Of a DNA stretch of 64,000 nucleotides, positions 9,080 to 17,605 are shown one piece after another. Under the pieces are notes generated by a model. That model had not been told where the DNA came from and made no database searches. It worked only from the letters and a program-made list of their open reading frames with translations. The DNA comes from JAGQRJ01 sp041402045. Lineage in GTDB: Bacteria > Planctomycetota > J058. The position numbers were made by a program, and so were the translations under genes. Each line of letters opens with the position of its first letter. Positions within the stretch are counted from its first letter, which is position 1. The stretch covers positions 45,871 to 109,870 of the forward strand of contig JAWKSZ010000023.1 in assembly GCA_041402045.1 (NCBI GenBank), read 5' to 3'.

Positions 9080-9999
9080 TGGAACTCGTCGCTCGCCTGC
9101 GCGCCCGCGCGCGGCAGACCCCCCAGCGGATCGTGTTCCCCGAGGGCGACGACGAGCGGGTGATCGCCGCGGCCAAGGTCCTCGAGCGCGAGGAGCTCGC
9201 GCGCCCGATCCGGGTGACCCCCGAGCTGATCGCCAAGCACCAGGAGGCCTACGCGCAGCTGTTCTACGAGCGCCGCCGCCACCGGGGCATGACCGTGGAG
9301 CAGGCTCGGGGCGAGGTCCAGGACCCGCTGTTGTTCGCCGCGCTCATGGTGCGCGCCGGGGACGCCGACGGCTTCGTGGGCGGCTCGGTGCGCACCACCG
9401 GCGACACCGTCCGCGCCGCGATCCTGGGGATCGGCCCCGCCCCCGGGGTCAAGACGGTCAGCAGCTTCTTCCTCATGATCTACCCCAACGGGAAGGCCTA
9501 CGTCTTCGCCGACTGCGGGGTGATCCCGGACCCGAACGCCAAGCAGCTGGCCGAGATCGCGGCGGCAGCGGGGGAGAGCGCGCGGGCCTTCCTCGACGGC
9601 GAGCCCCGGGTCGCGCTCCTGAGCTTCTCGACCAAGGGCAGCGCCGAGCACCCCGACGTGGACAAGGTCCGCGAGGCCACCGAGCTGGTCCGGCGCACCC
9701 ACCCTGGGCTGTGCGTGGACGGCGAGCTGCAGGCCGACGCGGCGCTGGTCCCTGCCGTGGGCGCGAAGAAGGCCCCCGGGAGCCCCGTGGCCGGGCAGGC
9801 CAACGTGCTCGTGTTCCCCGACCTCGGGGCCGGCAACATCGCCTACAAGCTCGGGCAGCGGCTGGGCGGCGCCACCGCCCTCGGGCCGATCCTGCAGGGC
9901 CTCGATCGCCCCGCCAACGACCTCAGCCGCGGCTGCTCCGCCGAGGACATCGTCGACGTGGCCTGCATCACCGCGATCCAGGCGGCCGCCCGGGCCTAG
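9079..9999 (+). CDS. pta: Phosphate acetyltransferase
   Basis: Interconverts acetyl-CoA and acetyl phosphate. The 306-residue product contains family signatures RIVFPEGDDERVIAAAKVLE, DGFVGGSVRTTGDTVRAAI and FPDLGAGNIAYKLGQRLGG. ATG at 9079 overlaps the AtuA stop (TGATG). The protein is shorter than the usual roughly 325-335 residues. After EELARPI the family normally has about 40 residues before the EFYERRRHRGMT helix, but here only about 16 are present, so about 25 residues around the first alpha/beta unit are missing without loss of frame. Other members of the acyl-phosphotransferase family (butyryl or propionyl) are possible. Confidence 0.9.
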   Translation: MELVARLRARARQTPQRIVFPEGDDERVIAAAKVLEREELARPIRVTPELIAKHQEAYAQLFYERRRHRGMTVEQARGEVQDPLLFAALMVRAGDADGFVGGSVRTTGDTVRAAILGIGPAPGVKTVSSFFLMIYPNGKAYVFADCGVIPDPNAKQLAEIAAAAGESARAFLDGEPRVALLSFSTKGSAEHPDVDKVREATELVRRTHPGLCVDGELQADAALVPAVGAKKAPGSPVAGQANVLVFPDLGAGNIAYKLGQRLGGATALGPILQGLDRPANDLSRGCSAEDIVDVACITAIQAAARA

Positions 10000-10155
10000 G
10001 CCAGACCCGGGGCGGGCTCGCGGGGTGCTGCTGGGTTCTTCGAAGCCTCGACCCCGTGAAAGACGTCGCCGGAGACCCGGACCCTCCCCGTCCTGGCGCT
10101 GGTCTCGGAGAGCCACGAAGAGGTCCTGAGCAGACAACTGCGGACGCGTGCCGAC

Positions 10156-10623
10156 GTGACCCTCTCCCGGGACGACGTCGACGCGGATGCGCTGATCGCT
10201 GCGGTGCGCCGCGCGCTCAGTCGCTGGAGCGAGCGCACCCGCCGCGCGCCGCAGGTGCTGATCGTCGACGACCACGAGCTGAACCGACGCCTCCTGGGAG
10301 CCCTCCTCGAGCGCAAGGGCTACCGCACGTTGCACGCGGCCGACGGCGCCTCGGCCCTCGCGCAGGCCCGAGAGTTCGCCCCTGCGCTCGTGCTCCTGGA
10401 CCTCGCCATGCCCGAGCGCGACGGGTTCGAGGTGCTCTCCGACCTTCGCCGTACGCCAGAGACCCAGCACATCCCGGTCGTGGCGCTGACCGCCCTCGCC
10501 TCTCGAGAGGACCGCGTGCGGGTCGAGGAGGCGGGGTTCGACGGCTATCTGACCAAGCCCATTGATCGCGCCGCGCTGGAGGCCCTGGTCGCGCGGATCG
10601 TGCCCGACAGCGACGACGCCTGA
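10156..10623 (+). CDS. Receiver-domain protein, possibly 5'-truncated tandem receiver
   Basis: 155 residues from GTG at 10156. A complete receiver domain spans about 30-150, with acidic residues in VLIVDDHELN, the phospho-acceptor Asp in LVLLDLAMPERDGF, Thr in VVALTALAS and Lys in YLTKPI. There is no output domain, so it would act as a phosphorelay or CheY-like protein. The reading frame is open upstream to a TGA near 10057, and the translated upstream part (LPVLALVSES ... RADVTLSRDDVDADALIAAV) looks like the end of a second receiver. No good start codon precedes it, so the gene may have lost its beginning against pta. Confidence 0.8.
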   Translation: MTLSRDDVDADALIAAVRRALSRWSERTRRAPQVLIVDDHELNRRLLGALLERKGYRTLHAADGASALAQAREFAPALVLLDLAMPERDGFEVLSDLRRTPETQHIPVVALTALASREDRVRVEEAGFDGYLTKPIDRAALEALVARIVPDSDDA

Positions 10624-10681
10624 GGAGCGGGAGCGCTCCTCGCGGCAGGGACCGGACCTCAGGGACCGGGCCGTGCCCTCC

Positions 10682-12862
10682 CTAGCTCCCGCCCAGGAAG
10701 CCGAACCAGCGCCGGGGGCGATCCGTGGGCTCCTTGCTCGCGTCGAGCTCGGCCTTGAGCCGCTGGGAGTCCTGCTGGGTTTCGTCGAGCATGGCCTGCA
10801 GGCGCTCGGAGTCGGCGGTCCGCCGCTCGAGCTGCGCCAGGAGCTCCTGCACGCGCTCGGCCTCGGCGTTGCGCGCGGCGACCAGCTCCTGCTGGCGGCG
10901 GGCGAAGCCGGCTCGGGCCTCCGCCAGCTCGTGGGTCAGGGTCTGCACCTTCTCGGCGCTCGCGGACGTGCGGGCCTCGGCCAGGGCGCGGGCCAGGGCC
11001 TGGCCCTGCTCCCGGGCCTGGAGGGCCTGCGCCATGCTCTTGCGCACGAGCTCCTGGGCCTCGGCCAGCTGCGACTGCAGCCGGTCGCGCTCGGCTTCGA
11101 GATAGACGTGCTCCTCGACGGGGATCCCGCTGCCCTCGGCCAACTGCGCCAGGGCGTGCTGCAGCTCGCGCTGGGTCCGGCTGAGCTCGTCGTCGTCGCG
11201 GGTCAGCTCGCGCAGCTCCTCCAGCGCGCGGTCGCGCTCCTGGCTGGCGAGCTTGAGCGCCGTCCGGGCGGCGTCGCGCTCGGACTCGGCGTGCACCCGC
11301 GACTCCTCGGCGGCGGCCATGCGCTCGAGGGCCGCGGACAGCCCGAGGGTCGCCTGCTCGAGCTCCGCGCGGGCCGGCTCGCCGCCCGAGCGCGCCTCGG
11401 CCAGGGCCTGCTCCAGCTCGCGCACCCGCGCCGCCAGCCTCGCCTCGTCGCCCTCAGGGGCGGGGCGCGCGGCCTCGGCGCGCACCTCCGCGTGGACCCG
11501 GGCCTGGTGCTCGGCCTTGAGCGCGTCCGCGGACTCCCCCAGGGCGCGCTGGGCGGCGTTGCGCTCGCGCTCGACCGCATGGGTGCGGGCCACCGCCGCG
11601 CTGAGCTGTCCCTGCAGGGCTGCGGCCTCCGCGCGCGCGCCGCGCAGCGCGTCGACCGCCTGCTGCTGCTCGCGCTCGGCGTCGCGCGCCCGGCCGCGGC
11701 TGGCCTGGAGCTCGCGCTCGAGGGCCTCGCGCTCGGCGGCGTGCTCGGCGCTCAAGGTCTGCTCGCGCTGGACCATGCGCTCTCCGGCGCGCTCCAGCTC
11801 GCCGTGCAGCGCGTCCCGCTCGGCCTCGAGCCCCGCGGCGCGATCCCGGGCGGCGGCGGCCTCGGCCTCGGCGGCGGTCAAGCGGGCCTTGAAGGTGCTC
11901 ACCCGCTCGTCGAGCTCGCGCTGCAGCAGATCCCGCTCGTCGGCGAGGCCCAGGGCGCGGGCCTCGGCCTCGGTCGCCGCCTCGCGGGCCGCCTCGAGCT
12001 CGATCTGCGCAGCGGCGCAGTCGGCCTGGGCGGCGTCGCGGGCGCGGGCGGCGCGGGTCACGTCGGCCTCCAGGGTCGCGAGCCGGTCGAGGAGCTCGGT
12101 GTGCGCCCCGGTGGAGACCAGGGCCGTCTGCTGGGCTTCGCTCAGCGCGTGCTCCAGCTCGTGGAGGTGGGTCGAGAGGTTCTGGCGGGCGCCGGCGGCC
12201 TCGTCGCGCTCGTCGATCAGGCGCTGGCACGCGCTGCGCGCCTGGTCCAGGTCTGCGCGGAGCTCGGCCAGCTCCTCCTGGTGCACCGCGCCGCGCGCGT
12301 CGAGCTCTGCCGTCGCCGCGCGGGCGCGCTCGGTCGCTGCAGCCTGCTCGGCCTCGGCCTCCGCCGCGCGCCGGGTGGCGCGCAGCGCGTCGGCCTCCGC
12401 GGACTCGGCCCGCTCGCGCGCGTCGCGGAGCTCGGCTTCCCGGGCCTCGAGCGCGGCTCGGGTCGCGTCGAGCTCGGCCTGCACCGCGACGACCGCGGCC
12501 CCCGGGAGCTCGGGAGCGTCGGCAGCGGCGGTCTTCTTGGCGGCGGTCTTCTTGGACGCGGTCGTCTTCTTGGCGGCGGTCTTCTTGGACGCGGTCTTCT
12601 TCTTGGCGGCGGTCTTCTTGGACGCGGTCTTCTTCTTGGCGGCGGTCTTCTTGGACGCGGTCTTCTTCTTGGCGGCGGTCGTCTTGGACGCGGTCTTCTT
12701 CTTGGTGGCGGTCTTCTTCTTGGCGGCGGTCTTCTTCTTGGCGGCGGTCTTCCTCTTGGACGCGGTCCCAGACGGCGGTTCGCCGCCGCTCTGAGGGCGG
12801 GGGCGGGCCTGCGAGGAGGCTGCGCTGCGCGGCGACTTGCCGGACGGGGATCGGGAGGGCAT
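10682..12862 (-). CDS. Histone H1-like basic N-terminus fused to a long coiled coil
   Basis: 726-residue protein, ATG at 12862 behind AAGGAG. Residues about 30-115 are a lysine/alanine repeat made of KKTAA, KKTAS and KTTAS units, like bacterial histone H1-like tails, and should bind DNA or another polyanion. From about 130 to the end the protein is an almost unbroken Ala/Glu/Arg heptad coiled coil with few prolines, closing with RRWFGFLGGS. The combination suggests a nucleoid-associated or DNA-tethering filament. There is no signal peptide or transmembrane segment. Function is inferred only from composition. Confidence 0.8.
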   Translation of the reverse strand: MPSRSPSGKSPRSAASSQARPRPQSGGEPPSGTASKRKTAAKKKTAAKKKTATKKKTASKTTAAKKKTASKKTAAKKKTASKKTAAKKKTASKKTAAKKTTASKKTAAKKTAAADAPELPGAAVVAVQAELDATRAALEAREAELRDARERAESAEADALRATRRAAEAEAEQAAATERARAATAELDARGAVHQEELAELRADLDQARSACQRLIDERDEAAGARQNLSTHLHELEHALSEAQQTALVSTGAHTELLDRLATLEADVTRAARARDAAQADCAAAQIELEAAREAATEAEARALGLADERDLLQRELDERVSTFKARLTAAEAEAAAARDRAAGLEAERDALHGELERAGERMVQREQTLSAEHAAEREALERELQASRGRARDAEREQQQAVDALRGARAEAAALQGQLSAAVARTHAVERERNAAQRALGESADALKAEHQARVHAEVRAEAARPAPEGDEARLAARVRELEQALAEARSGGEPARAELEQATLGLSAALERMAAAEESRVHAESERDAARTALKLASQERDRALEELRELTRDDDELSRTQRELQHALAQLAEGSGIPVEEHVYLEAERDRLQSQLAEAQELVRKSMAQALQAREQGQALARALAEARTSASAEKVQTLTHELAEARAGFARRQQELVAARNAEAERVQELLAQLERRTADSERLQAMLDETQQDSQRLKAELDASKEPTDRPRRWFGFLGGS
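12525..12775. repeat. Tandem repeat encoding the KKTAA/KKTAS tail
   Basis: Imperfect tandem units built on gcggcggtcttcttg followed by gacgcggtcttcttc, repeated about 10 times inside the coiled-coil gene. Units vary between 15 and 33 bases and keep the frame. Such arrays change length easily by slippage, so copy number may differ between strains or be misassembled. Confidence 0.85.
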
Positions 12863-13015
12863 GGGTACGCTCCTTCGTTTCGACTCTACTCGGGACCTCG
12901 GACCGCGGCGTGCGGGCACGTGCACTGCGTTGGATCCCTGGAGCCCCGCGGCCGCTCAGCCCCTGGGGTCCACGGGACTCTTCGACCCTCTCCTGTCCCT
13001 AGCTGAAGGGCTGGT

Positions 13016-15205
13016 TCAGCCCGAGCGCTGCTCGCGGATCAGGCCCAGGAGGTCTTCCAGCTCCTCCAGGCGCCGCTCGTGCTCGGGGCGCCCCTCCTCC
13101 CGGATCAGCTGCTCGTAGCGTCGGCGGGCCTCGCTCAGGTCGAGCTTGGCCTCGCGCAGGTGGTCGTCCCCCGAGATCAGCCAGCACTTGGCCCGGCGCA
13201 GGAGCGCCAGCGGGAGCTGCTGCATGGCCTCGTAGCGGCTCTCGCCGCCGTCCTCGAGCAGCTCGCGGCAAATGTCGATCGAGCGGGTGAAGTCGTCGGC
13301 GGCGAGCAGCGGGTGCCCGACGCGCAGGAGCGCCTCTCCGCGCTGGCGGAACAGCAGGCTCCGGATCGCCTCCCGCCGGGGCTCGTCGTCGTCGACCGGG
13401 AGCTCGGGATCGAGCAAGGCGTCGGCGCGCTGGATCTGCTCCAGCGCCTCCCGCGGCTCGCCGGTGAGGTTCAGCGCGCCGGCGAGGTTCACCAGCGCGT
13501 AGGCGAGGTCGCCCTGCCCCGGCACGGTCTCGTCGACCCCGTGCTCTTCGAACAGCTCCACGCAGCGCTTGAGCAGGGGCAGCGCCTCCTGCGCGCGGCC
13601 GTGCTCGCTGAGCATGGCCGCCTTCGCCCCGAGGATCGCGGCGTGGACGCCGGGGCGCCCGTCTCCCAGGCGACACAGGTTCAGCGCCTGGTCGTAGCTC
13701 TGCGAGGCCTCCTCCACCCGGTCCAGGTGGTCGACGAGGATCTCCGCCTGGAGCACACAGAGGTTGATCACGGTGTCGATCAGCGGGGCGTGCACGTCGG
13801 CCTCGCCCTCCCCGCTGTCGCGCACCAGCACCGACAGCAGGAGCGAGACCGCCCGCCGCAGACCCTCCACGGCGCCCTCCGCGTCGCCCAGGTTCAAGCT
13901 GGCGACGGCGCGGAACAGGAAGATCTCACCGAAGTCCGCGAGGGCCTCGGGTCCCAGCCGCGGCGAGACGGCGCGCACGGCTTCGTCGGAGAGCTGCCGG
14001 GCCTCGAGCCACAGCCCGCAGCTCGCCAGCGCGTTCGCTCGGGCGTTGAGGGCCAGGGGCAGGAGCGCCAGGACCACCGAGTGCTCCGGGGAGAACTGGC
14101 GCAGCTCGATCACGGCGTCGTTGTAGCGCGCGCGGGCGGCGTGGGGCTCGTCCAGGTGCATGAACGCGTCGCCGTGTTGGAGGAAGGTGCGGATCAGCTC
14201 GATCCGGTCCTGCTCGTCCTTGTGCTTGCGCACGAGGGTCAGGAGCACCTGGGTGCGCTGGGCGAGGAGCTCCGCCGCCTCCGGGGGGTCGACCTCCGCC
14301 GCGCGCAGCTCCAGGGCCCGGGCCAGCATGCGCCGGCAGCGGGTGGGCAGCGGGGTGAAGTCGGCGAGCAGGGTCAGCACCTCCCCCGCGAGCTCGGCGC
14401 GGGGCGGGCCCTCGACCCGCTGGGCCTGGGTCAGCAGGATCTCGGCGAGCTGCTGCGCGCTGTCGAGGTCCTCCGCGTCGAGGGTCTCGCGCAGGCGCTC
14501 GATCACGATCTGCGTGGCCTCGTAGGCCTCTTGGGTGCGGCTGGCCATGTCGAAGATCGCCGCGCGCTGCAGGGCCACCCAGGGCTGATCGCGCATGTCC
14601 GAGTCCTCGAGCACCTTCAGCGCATGGTTGAAGCGCCCGGCGTTGGCGAGCATCTCGGCGCGGGTCGAGAGCAGGAGCGCCTGCTCGGTCTGAGAGACGT
14701 CCTCCAGCTCGTCCAGGGCGGCTTGGGTGCGCTCGAGCTGGCGCAGCCCGGCCATGAGGTCGTCGTGGGCGTAGGCCACCCCCAGCTCGCGGTTGGCCTG
14801 CGCGCGCCACAGCGGCCCGTGCTCCCCGCTCAGGGCGTCGGCGCGCTCGGCGGCCTCCTCCAGGATCCGGGTCGCGTCGAGGAGCTCACCCTCGGCGAGC
14901 AGCGCGTGGCCCTGGTGCACGAGGAGCTCGACCACGAGCTCCTCCATGTCCGGACCGACCGAGGTCGCGAGGCGCACGGCGTCGGCGAGGTCGGTCAGGG
15001 CGCGGGCCTCGGCGTGGCCGCCCGCCAGCAGGAGCCGCACCCGCTCGGCGAGGAGCTCGGCCCGCGCGCGCTCCCGCGCGGGGGAGTCGTCGCCCAGGCG
15101 AGTGAGCACGTGCTCGGCCCGCGTGAGCAGGTCCAGCGCGGCGTCGTCTTCGCCCATGGCCAGGAGCACCTCGGCCCGCTCCCGCAGCGCCCGGCTGAGC
15201 TCCAC
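13016..15205 (-). CDS. Large TPR-repeat protein
   Basis: 729 residues, composed throughout of helical pairs typical of tetratricopeptide repeats (for example EVLLAMGEDDAALDLLTRAE and KAAMLSEHGRAQEALPLLKR), with no other domain. I chose GTG at 15205, preceded by GGGAG at 5-base spacing. The frame is open a further 90 bases upstream to the end of the pyroglutamyl peptidase gene but offers no ATG or GTG there. No signal peptide. It probably acts as a cytoplasmic scaffold. The pyroglutamyl peptidase gene lies upstream on the same strand, so the two may be cotranscribed. Confidence 0.8.
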   Translation of the reverse strand: MELSRALRERAEVLLAMGEDDAALDLLTRAEHVLTRLGDDSPARERARAELLAERVRLLLAGGHAEARALTDLADAVRLATSVGPDMEELVVELLVHQGHALLAEGELLDATRILEEAAERADALSGEHGPLWRAQANRELGVAYAHDDLMAGLRQLERTQAALDELEDVSQTEQALLLSTRAEMLANAGRFNHALKVLEDSDMRDQPWVALQRAAIFDMASRTQEAYEATQIVIERLRETLDAEDLDSAQQLAEILLTQAQRVEGPPRAELAGEVLTLLADFTPLPTRCRRMLARALELRAAEVDPPEAAELLAQRTQVLLTLVRKHKDEQDRIELIRTFLQHGDAFMHLDEPHAARARYNDAVIELRQFSPEHSVVLALLPLALNARANALASCGLWLEARQLSDEAVRAVSPRLGPEALADFGEIFLFRAVASLNLGDAEGAVEGLRRAVSLLLSVLVRDSGEGEADVHAPLIDTVINLCVLQAEILVDHLDRVEEASQSYDQALNLCRLGDGRPGVHAAILGAKAAMLSEHGRAQEALPLLKRCVELFEEHGVDETVPGQGDLAYALVNLAGALNLTGEPREALEQIQRADALLDPELPVDDDEPRREAIRSLLFRQRGEALLRVGHPLLAADDFTRSIDICRELLEDGGESRYEAMQQLPLALLRRAKCWLISGDDHLREAKLDLSEARRRYEQLIREEGRPEHERRLEELEDLLGLIREQRSG

Positions 15206-15303
15206 GCTGTCTCCCGCGCGCTCGAGCCGACTGATCTCGCGCGCGGTCCGCCGCAGCTCGTCGGGGCCCGACGGCTCCGGATCGCTCGGTAGCTCGTTGA
15301 GGA

Positions 15304-15912
15304 TCAGGCGGTCGCTTCGACCCGCTGCGCGGCGAGCCGGCGCGCGGTCTCTTCGACGGCCAGGCGCAGCGCAGCGACGTTGTGCGCGCGAGCGGGGGCG
15401 CCGTAGGGCAGGTGCAGGAAGCCCACGGGCGTCCGCTCCTCGCCCAGGCGACAGGCGAGCCAGTAGTAGACCGCGTTGCAGAGGTAGCCGCCGGCGTCCT
15501 CCGAGAGGCTGCAGGCGATGCCTGCGCGGTCGAGGCGCTGCTTGATCCCCGCCACCGGCAGCGTGCCGTAGACCAGCGCGGGTCCCCGCGGCTCGATCTG
15601 GCGGTCCTGGAGCAGGTTGCCGTCGACGTCGGGGATCGTGTAGTCCAGGCGGTTGCGGGCGGAGAGCTCCAGGCGCACGGGGCCCTGCAGCGCCGCGTAG
15701 ATCCCGCAGGAGATCACCGCGGCCACCGGCTCGGCGCTGAGCGCCTCTTCGAGGGCCGCGCGGGCGCGCTCGAACTGCACGGGGAGCACCAGGCTCCGAA
15801 TGCGGAACCCTTCGTAGGACTCGCCGGCCAGAGCCTGCACCGCGTCCTGTGAAGGGTTCGTCGAATGTTCACCGAACGGTCCGAAACCGGTCAGCAGGAT
15901 CGGCTCCTGCAT
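15304..15912 (-). CDS. pcp: Pyroglutamyl-peptidase I
   Basis: Cytoplasmic cysteine peptidase (family C15) that removes N-terminal pyroglutamate. The 202-residue protein starts ATG at 15912 after AGGAGG and begins with the family hallmark ILLTGFGPFGEHSTNPS. The catalytic Cys lies in EDAGGYLCNAVYYW and the His in VGFLHLPYG, both in the expected order and spacing. Length is close to the normal roughly 210. It is followed by the TPR gene. Confidence 0.92.
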   Translation of the reverse strand: MQEPILLTGFGPFGEHSTNPSQDAVQALAGESYEGFRIRSLVLPVQFERARAALEEALSAEPVAAVISCGIYAALQGPVRLELSARNRLDYTIPDVDGNLLQDRQIEPRGPALVYGTLPVAGIKQRLDRAGIACSLSEDAGGYLCNAVYYWLACRLGEERTPVGFLHLPYGAPARAHNVAALRLAVEETARRLAAQRVEATA

Positions 15913-15998
15913 GCAGCCTCCTGTCGGACGACGCCTGACCCCCGGATCATAGCCGAGTCTCCAGGCAGAGGCGAGCGCCTCGCGATCCTCGTCGCAGC

Positions 15999-16322
15999 TC
16001 AGGAGCCGCCGGCGGATTCGGGGCCAGCGAGCTCCGCGGGGGGTGGAACGGAGTCCTGGTAGCACAGATCGAAGGGCAGGCAGGCGGTGTCGGCCACGAG
16101 GCAGAGCGGCACGTCGACCAGCGCGACCGGAATCCACCAGGGGCCGGAGCCCAGGGACGTGGCCCACAGGCGCACACCGGCGTAGGGGACACCCCGCGCG
16201 TCGGCGTCGACCGCGTGGGTCGGACCGCCGACCACGACCGTCCCCACCTTGCTGACGACGGTGGCGCAGCCCGAGGCAGCGAGGAGCAAGCAGAGGATCA
16301 GGGAACGCATGAGGGTTGGCAT
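15999..16322 (-). CDS. YceK/YidQ-type small lipoprotein
   Basis: 107 residues. ATG at 16322 has GGAG nine bases upstream, and the alternative ATG at 16310 has none. The signal peptide ends in a lipobox (LLLAASGC), giving a lipoprotein with its Cys at about residue 19. The body matches the YceK/YidQ pattern: VGGPTHAVD, YAGVRLWAT, and a DVPLCLVADTACLPFDL segment close to the family's LPLSLVADTLLLPYD. Function in the family is poorly known (cell envelope). Confidence 0.8.
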   Translation of the reverse strand: MPTLMRSLILCLLLAASGCATVVSKVGTVVVGGPTHAVDADARGVPYAGVRLWATSLGSGPWWIPVALVDVPLCLVADTACLPFDLCYQDSVPPPAELAGPESAGGS

Positions 16323-16429
16323 GACGAGCTCTCCACGCGGCAGGACGGTGCAAGCCTCGTGCCCTGACCCAACTCACTTGGTGGAGTGCAAGGCCGTCCA
16401 GAGTCCGTCAGGAACGTGAGAAACCGCAC

Positions 16430-17187
16430 GTCGGCGAGCCGCGCGGCGCGCCTCGGCGGCGGGCGGCCGGCGGCCCGCCTGAATGCGACCTCGCGAAGCG
16501 CGCCCAGCGAGGGGCGAAGCCCCGAGCGCGCAGCGGCCGGCGAAGCCTGGCCCCCACGCGAAGCGAACCGCGACTGCGGTCCAGCGAGGCGGGGGGCGAA
16601 GCGCGCAGCGTCCCACACGCGAAGCGGACCGCAGCGGTTCTGCCGAAAGCGGTCTGGCGAAGCGAGCACCGGCCCCAAACGCGAAGCGGACCGCAGCTGC
16701 GGTCCGGCCGAAGCCGCGGTCCGGCCGAAAGCGGTCTAGCGAAGCGGGCACGGGCCCTAACCGCGAAGCGGCCGGCGAAGCCTGGCCCGCACGCGAAGCG
16801 GACCGCGACTGCGGTTCAGCGAGGCGAGGGGCGAAGCCGCGCAGCGGCCCACACGCGAAGCGGACCGCAACTGCGGTCCGGCTGAAAGCGGTCTAGCGAA
16901 GCGGGCACCGGCCCCAAACGCGAGCGGACCGCCCGAACGTACGTCGCGAGGCGCGGCCAGCGAGGGGCGAGGCCCCGAGCGCGCAGCGCCCAGCGAGGGG
17001 CGAAGCCGCGCGGCGGCCCACACGCGAAGCGGACCGCGACTGCGGTCCGCCCGAACGCGACCTCGCGAAGCGCGCCCAGCGAGGGGCGAAGCCCCGAGCG
17101 CGCAGCGGCCGGCGAAGCCGGCCGCGAGCCTTGGGGTGAGGCCGAGGGGCTTTGCCCCGAGGCCGAGGGGGGCCTCGGAAGGCCCCC
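16430..17187. repeat. Array of short GAA-loop palindromes next to rpsI
   Basis: About 750 bases consist almost wholly of short inverted repeats closed by GAA, for example GGGGC-GAA-GCCCC, GCGGCCGGC-GAA-GCCGGCCGC, CGC-GAA-GCG, and the dyad GGACCGC-AACT-GCGGTCC. A block of about 60 bases at 16492-16553 recurs almost exactly at 17060-17121, and the GCGAAGCGGACCGC unit occurs at least six times between 16559 and 17042. Open frames cross the array on both strands but have only repeat-like Arg/Pro/Ala composition, so I call none of them genes except the S9 read-through. This also accounts for the sequence between the lipoprotein and rpsI. Confidence 0.85.
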
Positions 17188-17592
17188 ATAGTAGCGCTTG
17201 GAGAACTGGAAGGAGGCGCGAGCGCCCCGCTTGCCGGGCTTCTTGCGCTCGACCTGGCGCGAGTCGCGGGTCAGGTAGCCGGCGTCCTTGAGCTTCTGGT
17301 AGTGCTCGGGGTTGGCCTTGACCAGCGCGCGGGCGATGCCCATGCGCACCGCGCCGGCCTGGCCGCTGAGCCCGCCGCCGTTGACGTTGACGTGCACGTC
17401 GAAGTTGTCGCGGGCGCCCACCAGGCGCAGCGGCGCCAGGAGGTGGATCTGATCCTGCTCGCGCACGAAGTACTCTTCGAGGTTGCGCTTGCCGGTGAAG
17501 AAGAAGTGCCCGCTCCCGTTGGGGGACAGGCGCACGCGCGCGACGGCGGCCTTGCGCCGACCGGTTCCGCGGAAGAAGTTCTCGTTGCTCAC
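16816..17592 (-). CDS. rpsI: 30S ribosomal protein S9 with abnormal 125-residue C-terminal extension
   Basis: GTG at 17592, 13 bases after the rplM stop. Residues 1-133 are a normal S9: it starts FFRGTGRRKAAVARVRLSP and reaches QFSKR, where the family ends because the C-terminal Lys-Arg tail touches P-site tRNA. Here the codon after SKR is TAC (17193-17191) rather than a stop, and the frame stays open to 16816 through the palindromic repeat array, adding about 125 Arg/Ala/Pro-rich residues. Either the stop was lost when repeats invaded, the product is processed, or one base is wrong. The first 133 residues are certain; the extension is doubtful. Confidence 0.85.
   Translation of the reverse strand: MSNENFFRGTGRRKAAVARVRLSPNGSGHFFFTGKRNLEEYFVREQDQIHLLAPLRLVGARDNFDVHVNVNGGGLSGQAGAVRMGIARALVKANPEHYQKLKDAGYLTRDSRQVERKKPGKRGARASFQFSKRYYGGLPRPPSASGQSPSASPQGSRPASPAAARSGLRPSLGALREVAFGRTAVAVRFACGPPRGFAPRWALRARGLAPRWPRLATYVRAVRSRLGPVPASLDRFQPDRSCGPLRVWAAARLRPSPR
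17168..17187 (-). terminator. Strong hairpin immediately after the S9 core
   Basis: GGGGGCCT-CGGA-AGGCCCCC is a perfect 8-bp stem with a tetraloop, beginning about six bases past the codon for the last canonical S9 residue. A second stem GGGGC-TTT-GCCCC follows at about 17146-17158. There is no T-run, so it may be a Rho-independent-like stabilising hairpin or simply the first unit of the palindrome array. Confidence 0.45.
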
Positions 17593-17605
17593 GACTCGAT
17601 CCTGC

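Noticed and set aside
9079..9999. PduL-type phosphotransacylase of a microcompartment
   Set aside because: The sequence is of the Pta/EutD family, not PduL, and lies 54 kb from the shell gene.
16386..17023. Several open frames across the palindrome array on both strands
   Set aside because: Their products are only translated repeats (Arg/Pro/Ala-rich) without start signals or family features.
16430..17160. Possible CRISPR array
   Set aside because: Units are irregular in length, self-complementary throughout and lack unique spacers; no cas genes are present.
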